Positions 28,343 to 39,655 of a stretch of DNA of 64,000 nucleotides are shown here, one piece after another. The notes below the pieces were generated by a model. It saw only the letters and a list, made by a program, of their open reading frames with translations, did no database searches and was not told where the DNA came from. Made by a program: the position numbers and the translations under genes. The stretch is from Strobilurus pachycystidiatus (taxonomy: Eukaryota; Basidiomycota; Agaricomycetes; Agaricales; Physalacriaceae). How positions within the stretch are numbered: position 1 is the first letter of the stretch; every line of letters begins with the position of its first letter. The stretch is from assembly GCA_019915135.1 (NCBI GenBank), contig JAHLMK010000004.1:1364001-1428000 (forward strand), read 5' to 3'.

Positions 28343-31058
28343 TTACTGTTTTGTTATCATACCAGTCCAATCAAACTTCGCGTATTTCTTCTGAAATGCT
28401 GCGACTCGCTCAGAGTTCATTCGAAAGTCGATCCGACGTGGCCGGCGCCATTGGCGAGGCTCGAGCTCCAAAACATTACCGATAATTTCTCCAGCAAAGA
28501 ACCTGATCGACAGAACATTCAGATCTGAGGCAGAATCTTATAGTAGGAAAAACACCTACCAAGGGAATTCACCCTTTCCTTGGTCGCCGGCATCGTGTCC
28601 GTCTTCCTCTTCGTGACCCTCTCCGACGCCTTCAATGACATGACCATAGCCGTTGTCTCCTTTGTGGTCAAATTGGACCATGAAGTAAGGAAGGTTGGGA
28701 ACCATTGCACGCCGAAACGGTCGCTTGGAGAAGTCGATGAGTTTCTTATGCTGCGACCACTCTCCCTCCGACGTCAAGATAGATTCCTGTAGTAATATTA
28801 GCGGTGTGATACAAAGACGACCATGAGTTGCACCTTGAAATATCCAGGGATCATGTCATAGACGCTCCAGGGCAGAGGGATACATTCAATACAGGTGTGC
28901 TTCTGCTTTTTGAGGGAAATGACCGTCTCGTGAAAGATGACTCCCTGGTCTTCCTCTGCAAACATTCGCATAACACACTTCATGAAATTCTTGGCGCATG
29001 TTAGCAGGTCTATTACGAACAACAAACAAATGCAACTGACCCGAACTTCGTCCCACATATCCTCGTCACCATCCAGCATGGTTAGATGATGTTGAATCGG
29101 TACAATGAGACAATGGCCCTTTACGAGCTCCTCGTCGGTTGTACAGGAAAGATACGCCCGCGTGCCCATTGCCACGACAGGCGCCTTGGGTGGAGAATCA
29201 TCTTCAGAGAAACAGAAATGGCACGAAGCGAGGACTTGTTGAGTCTTCTTGTAATCTAATCACAGTGAGTCTGTGTCTTGAGATCCAATTGTAGGCAGAT
29301 ACTTACCATTGATCGCAAATTGGCGCTTCATCGCGTCCGACCGCATCTTTTGTCGACTGAGCTTTTCCACATTTTCGTCCATGTAGTCAAGATCATTCTT
29401 GAACTTTCCGTCACCCATAATCGCCTTGGCAAATTGAGCGTCCAAATTCTTCTGATCTGACATGCCAGCGCCAAATTTCTCTTGACGAAGCATCTCGCCC
29501 AGTGTCGTCGTGTCGTCGTCGGCGTTGATTCTGACAAGATCTCCCGTCTTGGGATCCCTTGTTTCGACCTTGACAGCCGTGTTAGTGGCTACATGAAACT
29601 ATGGTTCTCGCTCACCTTCTCTTTCTTCTTCCTGTTACCGGGGAGAGCCTGACCGTCATCCTTTCCATGACCAACATCGTATAGGCGGCCTTGACCATCC
29701 ATGGTGGGCAGTACTTCTACCCTAGTGCGAACATTTCCGGTGACTTCTCCGCCACCCAGGAAAACTTTGGCAGCAGCCTCGTACTCTTTCTCCAGATCAT
29801 CAGCAGATGGGTCGCCCATGAGTTTGGCCCGCAAAACCTTCGCTTGCATCTTGTTGAGGGACGAGGGTGAGAGAGATCTGGGAGAGCCGCGTCCTACTGG
29901 CGGTGGAGTCATCACAGACGGAATGGGTGTTCGCACAGGAGATGTCCCATCTGCGGGGCCACGAAGATGGTCAAGACGTCTGTTGATTGGTGGACGAAAT
30001 CCTGTATTAGGTGTTGAAGGACCAGTGTCCAGCCCTCCTGGACGGCGAAACGACGAGCTGCGACTTGATGTGCTACTATTATTGAACATGAAGGACCTCT
30101 CTCCTGCACCACCGAAAGATGGTCTTCCGCGCTGTTCAGAACCGCCGCCGCGTTGTCCATCGCGTTCATCGAGAATGCGACGTTCTTCTTTGGCCTCTTC
30201 GAAGGCTTCCAATGATCCAAAACGATCCAATGCGACCTGCTCGACCGAAAGTCCCTCCTCTTCTGCAGTCTCATACACACGTCTAAGCCTGGTCATACGC
30301 CACTGAGATCCTGGACCACCGGGTACATTGGCCTTCCGAGGAGGCTCCGGTGAATCGTAGTCTGGAACTCGGCCCTCTTTGAGGTCGACATTCAACTCTC
30401 GTGAGCTGACATGAGGCTAAGGAATCATTTCAACATGTACTTGAACACTGCTCTTGGGATAACTCACTTTGTCGGGGTCTGGTCGTTTTGGGTCAGGCTT
30501 TTTCTTCCTTTCCGTGCCCAGACTGGAGAAGAAATCCACGCCACCGGACAGATTTCGTTGGCCGCCTGTATCTTCTCCATAATCCTCGGTAAGCGATTCA
30601 TCGTTCAGAACGGCAACGCGAGCAGTCGAGGATGCCTGCGCAGGCGGGTCGAAGCCCGGAGGCAGCATCATCCAGTCATCACGCTTCAGCTGCGACTCCG
30701 TCGCTGTCTGAGCAGGGAGCTGGACACTAGATGGGCCAGCTTCAGACGAGCCGCCGAGTTCGAGACTGTCTGCCGTTGGTATATCTGTAGCCAATGGCTA
30801 GCGTGTAATTTAGTTGATATTTACCTCAGATTGTGGGAGACGTACCCGTTCACCGTCCATGTCAATGTTCTTCTCTATCCACATATCTTCCTCGTCGGGG
30901 TCATCGTCGACGATGCGCGTGCCCTTGTCTTCGTGTTTGCGCTTCTTCTTGTGCTTCCGGCTGCCGTCGTCATCGTGCTTATGGCGCTTTTTGCTTGTAC
31001 GCTCTCCGTCGGTGTCGCGAGAGTGTTTATGTTTGGACCTCTTGCTGTCCTCGCCCAT
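28343..31058 (-). CDS. CWF19: CWF19-like spliceosome protein (CwfJ domains)
   Basis: Cwf19/CWF19L2 is a late spliceosome component linked to intron-lariat release and lariat debranching. The N-terminus is Lys/His/Arg-rich and disordered (MGEDSKRSKHKHSRDTDGER), typical of splicing factors. The middle contains SQWRMTRLRRVYETAEEEGL and a motif-rich linker. The C-terminus has CwfJ_C_1, a HIT-like domain (GHCLIVPIQHHLTMLDGDED, then FHETVISLKKQKHTCIECIP), and CwfJ_C_2 (RPFRRAMVPNLPYFMVQFDH, then FAGEIIGNVLELEPRQWRRP). It ends AAFQKKYAKFDWTGMITKQ. Several short introns interrupt both halves. The N-terminus and C-terminus are both complete here. It is divergent from the GNAT gene. Confidence 0.92.
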
Positions 31059-31689
31059 GACTGTGTGAAGGCAAGTTGTTCGTGATGTCATCACCGCCGA
31101 CGCGCCTTCCGATTTTGGACAGTCGGCCTGCCACCCAGCGCGCTCGCGGGATATACGCATGCTGAAGTCTCTCACTGTCATTTCTTCTGATAGTGATAAC
31201 CGGCCGTGCAGATGACCTTCCGAAGTCCCAAACTCCTCGGCTGCATGGCGTAAGTAGTGTCAAATGGATGATGATCCAACTCATGCTATAGTGTAACTGA
31301 GACTCGTACAGCCTGAGGTCTGCTTGACTTCCCAGAGTTTCCGTCATGCGGCATTTTCCTTGAGGCATTTCCACACGAGACTTAGAGCTCGAAAAGAGGT
31401 TCAGAACGTCTCACTTCTTTACCCACGATATGCCTAGTATGATTGAGAAACATGTAGTACTTTCTCCGTCCATATATGCATGATCCAAGTGCTAATGATA
31501 CTTCCCGTCTTGCATCTCCGCGGCGTTCCTCAGTCCACTTCCAGATAAGAATATCTTGTTTGTCGTTCATTGTGTCGCTTTATCTTTCTTGCGTATGGCG
31601 TCTTTCAGATACGGCTGGGGCCATATAAATGTTGGGGATCCATGGGAGCTTTCAAGCACTTGCGAGTGTCGAACCCAAGTCCAAACCTC
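31059..31689. other. Divergent promoter region between CWF19 and GNAT genes
   Basis: No supported gene. Short frames on both strands look random. A TATA box sits near the right end. Confidence 0.5.
31624..31630 (+). promoter_or_regulatory. TATA box of the GNAT acetyltransferase gene
   Basis: TATAAAT lies 60 nt before the ATG at 31690 but only 12 nt before an in-frame upstream ATG at 31642. A transcript starting about 30 nt after the box would omit the upstream ATG, which favours 31690 as start. Confidence 0.45.
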
Positions 31690-32425
31690 ATGCATCCCTT
31701 CGACGTCCTCCTGGAGAACGACAGAGTCAATTTGACCCCATTCAAGGTAAGTACCTCATTTGAATCATCGTAACAGCTCTCTCATGTCTTCGCAGCCCGA
31801 TGAACACGCACGCCATTTCATCGGGACGCCCGACAGTCTGTATGATCATCTCCCGCTCGGTCCATGGCGCGACGAAGAGCACTTCCAGACACAGTTCTGG
31901 ATCCCCAGAATTGAAACGATGCGAGATAGTGCCGCTCTCTGGGCTGTGTTCAACAAGACGTGTCCTACCCACGAAGCATTCGCGGGGATGATTGGTTATC
32001 TCAACACATCCTTCACCGACCTCTGCACGGAGATCGGATTCATCATCATCCTTCCCCCATTCCAGAGAACCCATGTCACCACCAACGCGATGGGTCTTCT
32101 CATGCAGTACGCGCTGAACCTCCCCGACGATCCGAGTGGTAAGCCGGGACTAGGCTTCCGTCGTCTTGTATGGCAAGCGAGCACCGGAAATCACAGAAGC
32201 ATTGCGACGGCGGAGCGGATGGGGTTCCAGAAGGAGGGGGTCTTACGGTGGCGCCGAGTCCTGGATGACGTGAACGCAAGGGCGTGGAATGGCAAGAGGA
32301 TTAGGAAGGGCGATGTTCAAAGTTCGTGCTTGGGCAGGGACACTGTGCTCTTGAGTGTCTGCTGGGATGACTGGGAATCAGGCGTCCAAAAGCAAGTCGA
32401 GGAGAATATGAAACGGCGTTCCTAG
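31690..32425 (+). CDS. GNAT family N-acetyltransferase
   Basis: The product is an acetyl-CoA-dependent N-acetyltransferase of the RimJ/RimL-like group. Two exons (31690-31746 and 31796-32425) give 228 residues. Features: MHPFDVLLENDRVNLTPF, HLPLGPWRDEEHF, AGMIGYLNTSFTDLCTEIGF, the acetyl-CoA-binding region near PPFQRTHVTTNAMGLLMQYA, and the conserved RRLVWQASTGNHRSIATAER followed by MGFQKEGVLRWRR. The substrate is not known; fungal members of this group may act on small amines or toxic amino acids, which is inference. The alternative start at 31642 would add 16 residues. The downstream FAD oxidoreductase is convergent, its stop 37 nt away. Confidence 0.88.
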
Positions 32426-32462
32426 ATACTTTTCAATGAAAGCCCATGTATACACAGAGACA

Positions 32463-33960
32463 TCACAGCTCCGCCTCATCACGCTGGAGTAGAGATGGAA
32501 GTTTGAACCCCCCGACCCAATGCCGACCGAACAAGTCTGTCGAGTCGTATTGATCCTTGACGCCCCAGTATCGCTTCAAATCCGTGCCCCGATAGACGTC
32601 CTGATCCCCAGAAGCATAGTTCATGTATATGAACGGTCTGACCATCGAGGTCTGCCTCTCCATCCAATGAATCAGCGTACGCATCTGAATGTCTGGATTA
32701 GAGTTCAAAAAGAGAACCACTAGACGACCACAGATCAGCAAGGGAAGAATTCGAAAAAGAGGACATACACAGAGTGGGTTGACCATCTTCGAAAAGGTGC
32801 CCGGGCAGTGGTTGAATGCCAACGGCCCAGTCTTTCTTGCCACTGAAAAATTCATCTCCTTTGGAGAACAGCTCGAGAGCAAAGCGCGTATCTGGTTTGA
32901 TGGCTAATGTCGACCATTCATGATATCCTGTAGTGGCAGCCTCCGAATTGGAGAACTCTGCGTAGATGTCTACAAGGTCTTTCTCGTCAACGGTGTCCGA
33001 TAGTGGAGGATGAGAAGGCGCGAGGTCTCCCAGCGGGTGCTTGCCGATACGGGGTACCCAGACGAGGGAGCCAGCAACGTACAATACAGCCGCGAACTCC
33101 GTCACTTCTTGTCCGTAGGCCATGGCTAAATTGACGACAGCGTCGATCACCGACTCCAATGCATCCCTCCTGTAGACTTGAACGCCGCCCCAAGCGTCGA
33201 ACCTGATTTGCGTGGCCATCTTGAATCGGGTGACTATCCCAAAATTGGTACTCCCGAACTTGAGCGCCCAGAAAAGGTCAGAGTGCTCAATTTCGTTTGC
33301 ATGCACTACGTTTCCGTTCGCAAGAACGACCTCGTAATCTGTCACTGTCGAGCTTGCAAATGATTCGGGAGGGAAAGACACTCCGCCTTATAGCCACTGT
33401 GAGTGTGTGGGGTGGGGAGAGATAAGATACAAACCTCCTAGTAAGAAACCACTAACGCCAACATCCAGTGCCCTGGCACCTCTCGCAGTGCGATTGTATT
33501 TGCCCAGATAAGCGTATACATCTCTCCATCTCAATCCGGGGCCGAACGAAAGGAGATGGGTTTCTTCATTGTAGGCAATGTCTTGGAAGCGCGCAAGGTC
33601 GATAGTAAACCCAGGAGCGTCAACGTTGGAAGCTCCCGCCCAAGCCATATGCCCCCCTCCACGGACAGCGAACTTCATGTCACATGCTCCCTGCAGAGCG
33701 AATATCTGTCCAATCTGAGATGAGGTGGCCGGGTTGACGACACAGGCGGGGTGCAGCTCGGATTGGTACAGCGAGAAATAGTCCAAGGACTCTTTCGAGA
33801 CGTCCAGTCCAAGATTTGAGATGGCAGAGCACTAAGAGACTTGTCATTGGAAGTGTCAGGAGGACAGTGGCTTTGAGGTACTAACATAATCCCGCACGCA
33901 GTTGGTGGCCATAGTTTGGCACACAACGAGAAGAAGGGGAGCAAGTGGCAGGAGATTCAT
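32463..33960 (-). CDS. Secreted FAD-linked (BBE/AA7-like, PCMH-type) oxidoreductase
   Basis: The product is a flavin oxidase of the berberine-bridge superfamily, which oxidises sugars, oligosaccharides or secondary metabolites. A signal peptide starts the frame (MNLLPLAPLLLVVCQTMA), followed by a short intron. The FAD-binding domain has VNPATSSQIGQIFALQ, the flavinylation His in FAVRGGGHMAWAGASN, and DVGVSGFLLGG then GVSFPPESFASSTVTDYEVV. The substrate domain and C-terminal BBE segment (MVRPFIYMNYASGDQDVY) are complete. At the position where bicovalent members have Cys (GxCxxVG), this one reads RALDVGVSG, so it should be monocovalent through His. The substrate is unknown. Confidence 0.88.
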
Positions 33961-34527
33961 GAACGATATGAGTGTGTGCATGAATGATACAAGTCGACCA
34001 AGAGACGTGCCAAGTTAGCCCCAAGACGAGCATCTCTTCTTCGGTCGCGTATGCACCGGAGATGGGAGGTCGCGGAGCCGAATCGATTGCTCATGGACAG
34101 GCCTTGTGGATGGCGCTTGATAGAAACAAAATTACATACATCTTCATAGTCATGACAAGGCCAACGAAATCGGACGTTGTCGTACTGGGAGCGTGAAGAC
34201 AAAAGGATCGGCCTCAGCCCTGCTTTCGTCGGCATCTGCCGCCGCGCCATTCATCGTCTACGGTCTGACCTTCACATGCTCTAAATCTGCTATGTGCACA
34301 ATATGTGCCCCATTGTTTTTTTCGGCCTGTGCTCCTCAATACTGCATTGTTGGATCAATCCCGATCTGTTCAATCGAAGCTTCGTGAGCGCGGACCATTG
34401 TCCATTGTCGAGGTCTTTATGGGCAACAATGGCACCGCCGCAGTGGCCCTAACAGATCACAATAAGGGCCTCAATGGTACATAAAGAGGTATTCAACTCT
34501 CCATTCCCAGTCACCGTCTCTCTTACT
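33961..34527. other. Divergent intergenic region
   Basis: Between the FAD oxidoreductase and the small hypothetical gene. No supported frame or repeat. Confidence 0.5.
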
Positions 34528-35111
34528 ATGGAGAAAATCAAGAAAGTAGGCAAGATCTTGCTGAAACGGTACGTGCGCAAACTTATGCCAATGACTTGTG
34601 CTGAATCGCATTCAGCACTGCAAACAAGAAACGCCTTCGGCGTTCGCGTTCAATGCCCTTGAATAATCTCAATATTGAAGCAGGCCCTTCACTCTACAGT
34701 CAACCCAACACTCGCTTCTCCAAAGCCACGCCGTTCCCAGAAGAGGATTCTGAGGCCTACATCGTCAGTCAGACGATGCCGCCTCCCCATCAGGACCTCC
34801 AACAGCAGGAGCGCCAGCGCCAGACGCAGTACAATCGCGATCTTGCTGCGTACAAATTAGAGAACAAAACCCCAACCGTTCTCCAGCCTCGCCAACAAAC
34901 CATCAACCCTTCCAGTACCACGAGCACCCCCACATCGCCGCTGGCAAACGAGGTTGAACCTATTCGCGGAGAGCTGAAATGGGACTGGGAATTCCCTCGG
35001 GATTGGAAATCGAAACGCAGGTCTGCGCGCAACTCGCAGAATCTCGCATACACGACGCAGTGGCATAGGAACGCATCTTGCGAGAATATTGGGCCTCTCG
35101 CAGTCCTGTGA
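34528..35111 (+). CDS. Small basic/Gln-rich hypothetical protein
   Basis: I do not recognise the family. Two exons join MEKIKKVGKILLKR to TANKKRLRRSRSMPLNN. The product has about 175 residues. The N-terminus is strongly basic and could be a nuclear or membrane-binding helix. The middle is Gln/Arg-rich (HQDLQQQERQRQTQYNRDL) and disordered, followed by a Ser/Thr/Pro region and a more structured WDWEFPRDWKSKRRSARNSQ. Small proteins of this kind are common in Agaricomycetes. The intron borders and continuous frame support a real gene. Confidence 0.6.
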
Positions 35112-35596
35112 AAGAGAGTAGAGTCCGAAGTAATTACAATATGAATTAAGTTAGATTCTTTGCGGATGCCAACGTACAGCGCATGAGACACCGAGCTCCT
35201 GCTCCAATTCTGCACAATTTTTGACAATGTCCTCCAGCGCGGGCGTCGTTCAGTCCGCCGCCGACTCCACAAGCAGTGCGAGAAGAAGCCAGCATCGACA
35301 GCAGACTGGCCAAAAAAGGGCCTAGCGGAGCCATTCAAGAAACATAACCTATCCCGCTGTCTCAGCCGGCAACATATCAGAGAAGGTATATTTTACCTGG
35401 TAGATCACTCGGAACTGCATCCTAGACCAATTTCATCCCCCGTCACGCTCAACTCTTGCTATTCGTGCCAAGAGACGTGCCCTATCCCGCAATAGGGCTA
35501 TCGTTCGCTGCTCTTGGTCTTCGTAGGAATAGTCGTATATCGTCTAGAATCACGTAAATCAACGCATGAACAGGAACTAAGATATCAAGAGTTTCA
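35112..35596. other. Convergent 3' intergenic region
   Basis: Separates the small Gln-rich gene from the DUF5745-like gene. No supported gene in either strand. Confidence 0.5.
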
Positions 35597-36310
35597 CTAA
35601 ACCTTTTCGAGGGGTAGCGTTAGGTTTCCAGAAATACTGGAATGGAAGGACTCGAAAGAGGCAATCTCCCAGTCTTCGTCAACCGGAGCGATAACGCCTT
35701 CATGTCGAACGGGCGGTGATATTTGAGTGTCGGTAGACAGAAGGAAATTGCTGGAAGGAGTGTCGTCTTCATGCCAGTCGTCCGGCATGATTGACGGTGA
35801 AATCGCGACAAGTGGTGAGGTTATCTCATGAATGCAACGCGGTTGAATGGACGGCGTGGACTCGTCATGATCATAGTCGACACTGGTGGCCGACTCCGGA
35901 ATCGAGACGCCCGAGTTCGTCCTCGTGGCCGTAGTAGTCGTCGTGGGACTAGTACCGCGCTCTGAGTTGTCACGGACCAGTCCCATCGTTCGACCAATCC
36001 AGCACAGAACTTCTGCAACCCTCGTCACTTCATCATATTCTCCACGCGCTAGTCGCCGAGGATCTATCGAGCTGAGTTCCATCACGTCGGATTTCAAAAT
36101 ATCGGTTTCTAGTACGCCGAGGAATATTTTCATTTTCGATTCGTGGTCCTTGCTGCTTCGCAGTTCGCGTGAGATTGGCAGTCGCGTAGCGAGCAAGCTC
36201 TCTAGAATGGCAAGCAGCAGCGAAGAAGTAAGATCGGTTGGAGACTGGATGCCATCGGGAATCTTGATCTGCAACGATACAAGGAGCTGGTTTAGCTGAT
36301 TCGTCAACAT
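35597..36310 (-). CDS. DUF5745-like (calponin-homology-like) protein
   Basis: A single exon of 237 residues. The first 115 are helical: MLTNQLNQLLVSLQIKIPDG, SSLLLAILESLLATRLPISR, MKIFLGVLETDILKSDVMEL, EVTRVAEVLCWIGRTMGLV. The pattern fits the CH-like DUF5745 fold known from centrosomal/spindle-linked proteins; I judge this from memory of the family, not from a search. The C-terminal half is acidic and Ser/Thr-rich with FESFHSSISGNL at the end. No intron is needed. A role at the spindle pole body would be inference. Confidence 0.65.
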   Translation of the reverse strand: MLTNQLNQLLVSLQIKIPDGIQSPTDLTSSLLLAILESLLATRLPISRELRSSKDHESKMKIFLGVLETDILKSDVMELSSIDPRRLARGEYDEVTRVAEVLCWIGRTMGLVRDNSERGTSPTTTTTATRTNSGVSIPESATSVDYDHDESTPSIQPRCIHEITSPLVAISPSIMPDDWHEDDTPSSNFLLSTDTQISPPVRHEGVIAPVDEDWEIASFESFHSSISGNLTLPLEKV

Positions 36311-36638
36311 CGTGGTCGCGTCTCAAGAAGCGGTTGTCCAAATTGAGATCGATGTCTCACGCTCTGTGGCTATCATGTACTTAGCAGGTACAACACAACC
36401 TTGCCGGCAACTTGGCTCCCTGCATGTGGATGAGTTTTTGGTGGATCTTGAGACGGGATTCTAATTCTCGACGCCTGGGTCTGCGCTGCCAGTCCACCAT
36501 AATGCTTTAACCATCAAAAGATATGTGAAAATCGTATAGACAAAATTTTAACGGACTTAAAAAAAAAAAAAAGCGAGTTGCTTGCAACGTTTGTCTTGTA
36601 AATTCGAGTCTCGACTCAAAATGCTTTCCGAATAAAAT
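36311..36638. other. Intergenic region with a 14-nt A run
   Basis: Upstream of the DUF5745-like gene and just past the tRNA 3' end. It contains a run of 14 A at 36559-36572. TTTT follows the tRNA on its strand (36634-36637), a fitting Pol III terminator. Confidence 0.55.
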
Positions 36639-36719
36639 TGGACGTTCAGGGGATTGAACCCTGGACCTTATACAAGTTGGCTTTGCAAAGCATACGCGCT
36701 ACCACTGCGCTAAACGCCC
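36639..36719 (-). tRNA. tRNA-Ala (UGC), with a 9-nt intron
   Basis: The minus strand folds into a full cloverleaf. The acceptor GGGCGTT pairs with AACGTCC, including the G3:U70 pair that marks tRNA-Ala. The D arm is GCGC/GCGC. The anticodon stem TATGC pairs with GTATA only if about 9 nt (AAGCCAACT) after the anticodon-loop A37 are removed, the standard position for a nuclear tRNA intron. The anticodon is TGC. The T arm is CAGGG/CCCTG with TTCAATC. The discriminator is A at 36639. Confidence 0.92.
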
Positions 36720-36853
36720 ATGAAAGTGAGCTTTTTTGCCGTTGTTTGGATGAATGGGCAACCTCAAAGTCACCCGGCGTATTGATCCGGTACCTCAATC
36801 GCGTGTTCCCTGTTCATGTTAGCAGCTAACCATCACCTATCAAATCTCCCAAT

Positions 36854-38976
36854 ATGAATGCGCGGAAAGCATCTACTCCTGGCCCTAGACCGATAAAGGG
36901 CCTGCGCCGTGCGACTCCGCCTCTATCTGTTTCTCTACCGAACGTCATGTTCTGGACTGACACCTACTTTTATTGGGGCAGAATCTGGAAGCAAAAGTCA
37001 TAGGGCGTCTACGACAAGCGAGGGCGCCAAATTCGTGCGTTAGTTAGCTCTCAGCTTGGTTTTCGTACTGAACCTCGCGTATAGCCATTTGACTTCCAAA
37101 TACCACCGCTTCCGACCTTACAAGATCTCGCCCCACATCATGTCGACGAGGTTTGCTACAAGACCCTCATAGCACCAAATTCCCTTCTCTTAAAATATTC
37201 TCGTAGAATGCCCAAGAAAGTGATCTCCCGGACTTGCAAGATCTTCACGAGCGCACTCGGCATCTCTCTCTGTCCGAGACCTCTCCTGCATCACGACCTA
37301 CACCTCGACCTACTCCGCTGGAACCTGAAAATTCTTCGACTTGTCCCGACGACCCGCCGCCACACCTACACGATCACAGTCGTGCACCAATTGTCCAGGA
37401 ACCCCTCCTCGCGAAGGCTAGCAGCGAAACGAAGACTTCTTGGTCCCAGCCCGCCCAATCTCCTATCCCCCAATCTCCATCTCCGTCTCTCAAGGACCGT
37501 TTGAACCATTTGCAACAATCCCACGAGTCAAATTCAGACGAAGCTCTCGCCAATATTGCATTGCTAAACGATACCATCAAGCAACAGGCCGCCTCTATCA
37601 AATCCCTCCAGCACGCGCGCTCTATGTGCGAGGACATGATTCGCTCCCTCACCGCCTCGGTCAGCACCGAGCGCCAGACCCTAGAGGCGGAACGGAAGGC
37701 ACACTCGCAGAGCAAGGATGCGCACGCGCATGAACAGGCCGTGCTGCTTCAAAGGCTGGACTTTCTTCGTGTGGGGAACGCGGAGGTCAAGAAGGCCTTG
37801 GACGAGATGACGGTCACGAAGGACACGATCGCCAAGCAGCGTAATGCTGTGGTCAAGGAACGGGACGCCATGGCTAGGGAGCGGGACGCCATGGCGCATG
37901 CGAGAGACGCAGCTGTGAAGGATCGAGATGCTGTCGTTCTGGAGTTGAACGACGCTCGAGAGAAAACAGCAAAGTTGCAGACCAAGATTGGGAGGCTGAG
38001 GGAAGACATAGTGGATCTAGACGCTCGTATCAAGGCCAAGGGTGAGAGCATTGCGAAGGGTAAGGAGACACTATCACGAGCTCGGCATCGATTGGCGGAC
38101 TTGACGACGCGGAACGCGGTATTGGAGCGTCAGCTGAACGATGAGGCGCGAATACGGAGGGATCTTTCAGACGCCAATGCTCGTATCGTCGTCCTTGAGC
38201 GGGAACTGGAGATCTCACAGGCGAGGGTGAAGGGCTTTGGACTTGATGCCGATGAGTCGTTCCTCTGGGACGGCGAGGAGGAGGGACAAGATACCAACCG
38301 AAACCGCGCTGAGGACATTGCTGCTGCGAAGAGGAAGATGGAACAGATGAGGGCGGAGGAGATTCAAGAGGAGATGAAGCGAACAGAGGCGCAGCGCCGA
38401 CGTGAGCAGGAGGAAAGGGTACGGAAAAAGGAAGCCGAGGAAGAAGAGGCAAAGAGGCGACGAGAGGCTGAATCATCGGAGCGCAAAGCAGCGGAGAAGA
38501 AACGTCTCGAGGAGAAGGAGCGTTACGACAAGTGGAAGAAGGCAGCAGCGGAGGAGACGTCGAGATGTCAGACTCGGGACAGTGCGCGATGGCATCCTTC
38601 TGGATCGTACTGGCACGATGGAAAGGCCATCTCGCGGTTCAAGGTGCTGCTGGAGGAATTCCCGAGCATCAAGTTCTCAGATACTCGCCCAGTGACTTTC
38701 GCCAGCGTGCCCTGGCCGACACTGATGAGTCCGAAGAACGTCACTCCGGCGCACGTGGATTGGAACGCGACGGAACGATTCTTCTTGGCTGCGAAAAAGA
38801 CGATGCTGCCGAAGGAGTACAAGGACTTGCTTTCGAAGGCACAGCGGGTGTTCCATCCGGACAGGTGGTCGGCGAAGAAACTGTTGGTAATTGACGAGAA
38901 GGTCCGGAAGACGTTAGAAGATAGTGTGAATATGGTTTCGCAGGCCATTAACGCCCTCCTTGCGAGCTCGCATTGA
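36854..38976 (+). CDS. Long coiled-coil protein with C-terminal HPD-containing J-like segment
   Basis: The main exon starts at 37207 and reads to 38976. Upstream exons can be joined in phase: 37085-37150 (PFDFQIPPLPTLQDLAPHHV), 36982-37038 and 36854-36943 (MNARKASTPGPRPIKGLRRA). The first intron would be only 38 nt, so exons 1-2 are tentative. The central 330 residues are coiled coil with repeated RDAMARERDAMAHARDA-type heptads. A very charged Glu/Arg/Lys helix follows. The C-terminus holds WHPSGSYWHDGKAISRF, FASVPWPTLMSPKNVTPAHV, DWNATERFF and AQRVFHPDRWSAKKL. HPD within a helical RVFHPDRW resembles the J-domain loop. I know C-termini of this type from Agaricomycete proteins of unknown role. 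Confidence 0.78.
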
Positions 38977-39655
38977 CATACCACAGTTCCAACGATCCTC
39001 CGTTATTCCCACGTGCAGACGCCCCGACTCGTAGCTCAGACAAATCCAACATGGCACCTACGGTGCCAGAATAGTGAGAGATACAGTACTCCTACTATAT
39101 GGTCTCGGGAGATTATCTTCACACTGCTAGTGGCAACGACCCAAGTATCTGCTTCGACGAGGGAACCGAGGCGACGTTAGCCATCCAACGAGGAAAATGA
39201 GTTGATGTTATGTTATGGCGAGGTACACGCCACCGATTTTCAATTGACACATCCCTCCTCCTTTCCAGCTCCTTTCCAATGAGTAGCCGCGAGCTGAAAT
39301 CTTTCCCTGATATTTGCGAATACCAACGAACTTTTCGACGACACTGACGCTGCCAGGATGATACCCGTTTCTTTGTTTCTGATTCACTTTTTCAAGGCGT
39401 TAGGTACATGCACGAACCTGCCGGAGGGCCACATCCACACCCCAGATTTTCCGTGTTCAAAAATGGTTGTAAGCCTCGTGATTGGTCAAGAGAGAGAGAA
39501 ATTAGTAGGGCGCTGAACGCAACGCCAGCATACAGTCAAGCGAGGCGAACTAGGGAGTTTGGGACCGGACAGTATCAATAATCGAGAAAGACGGTGATAA
39601 AAATGCAGATGTCAGTGACAGATTTGTGTTCTAACTGGAGATAGTCGTGTCGTAT
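38977..39655. other. Convergent intergenic region
   Basis: No supported gene between the coiled-coil gene and the citrate-lyase-like gene, both of which end here. Confidence 0.5.

Noticed and set aside
24675..36310. A biomass-degradation gene cluster (GH51, FAD oxidase, and further off GH71 and oxalate decarboxylase)
   Set aside because: The genes are on different strands and separated by housekeeping genes (CWF19, GNAT); nothing shows co-regulation.
36638..36829. Plus-strand 63-codon frame starting MDVQGIEPWTL
   Set aside because: It is the antisense reading of the tRNA-Ala gene; the IEPWT sequence is a well-known artefact of this kind.
37208..37504. Plus-strand frame MPKKVISRTC... as start of the coiled-coil protein
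   Set aside because: It is in another frame and stops at 37504. The long frame is reached by splicing to 37207, and its apparent start at 37234 is a TTG, not an ATG.
38030..38476. 148-codon minus-strand Pro/Ser-rich frame
   Set aside because: Antisense shadow of the charged coiled-coil exon.
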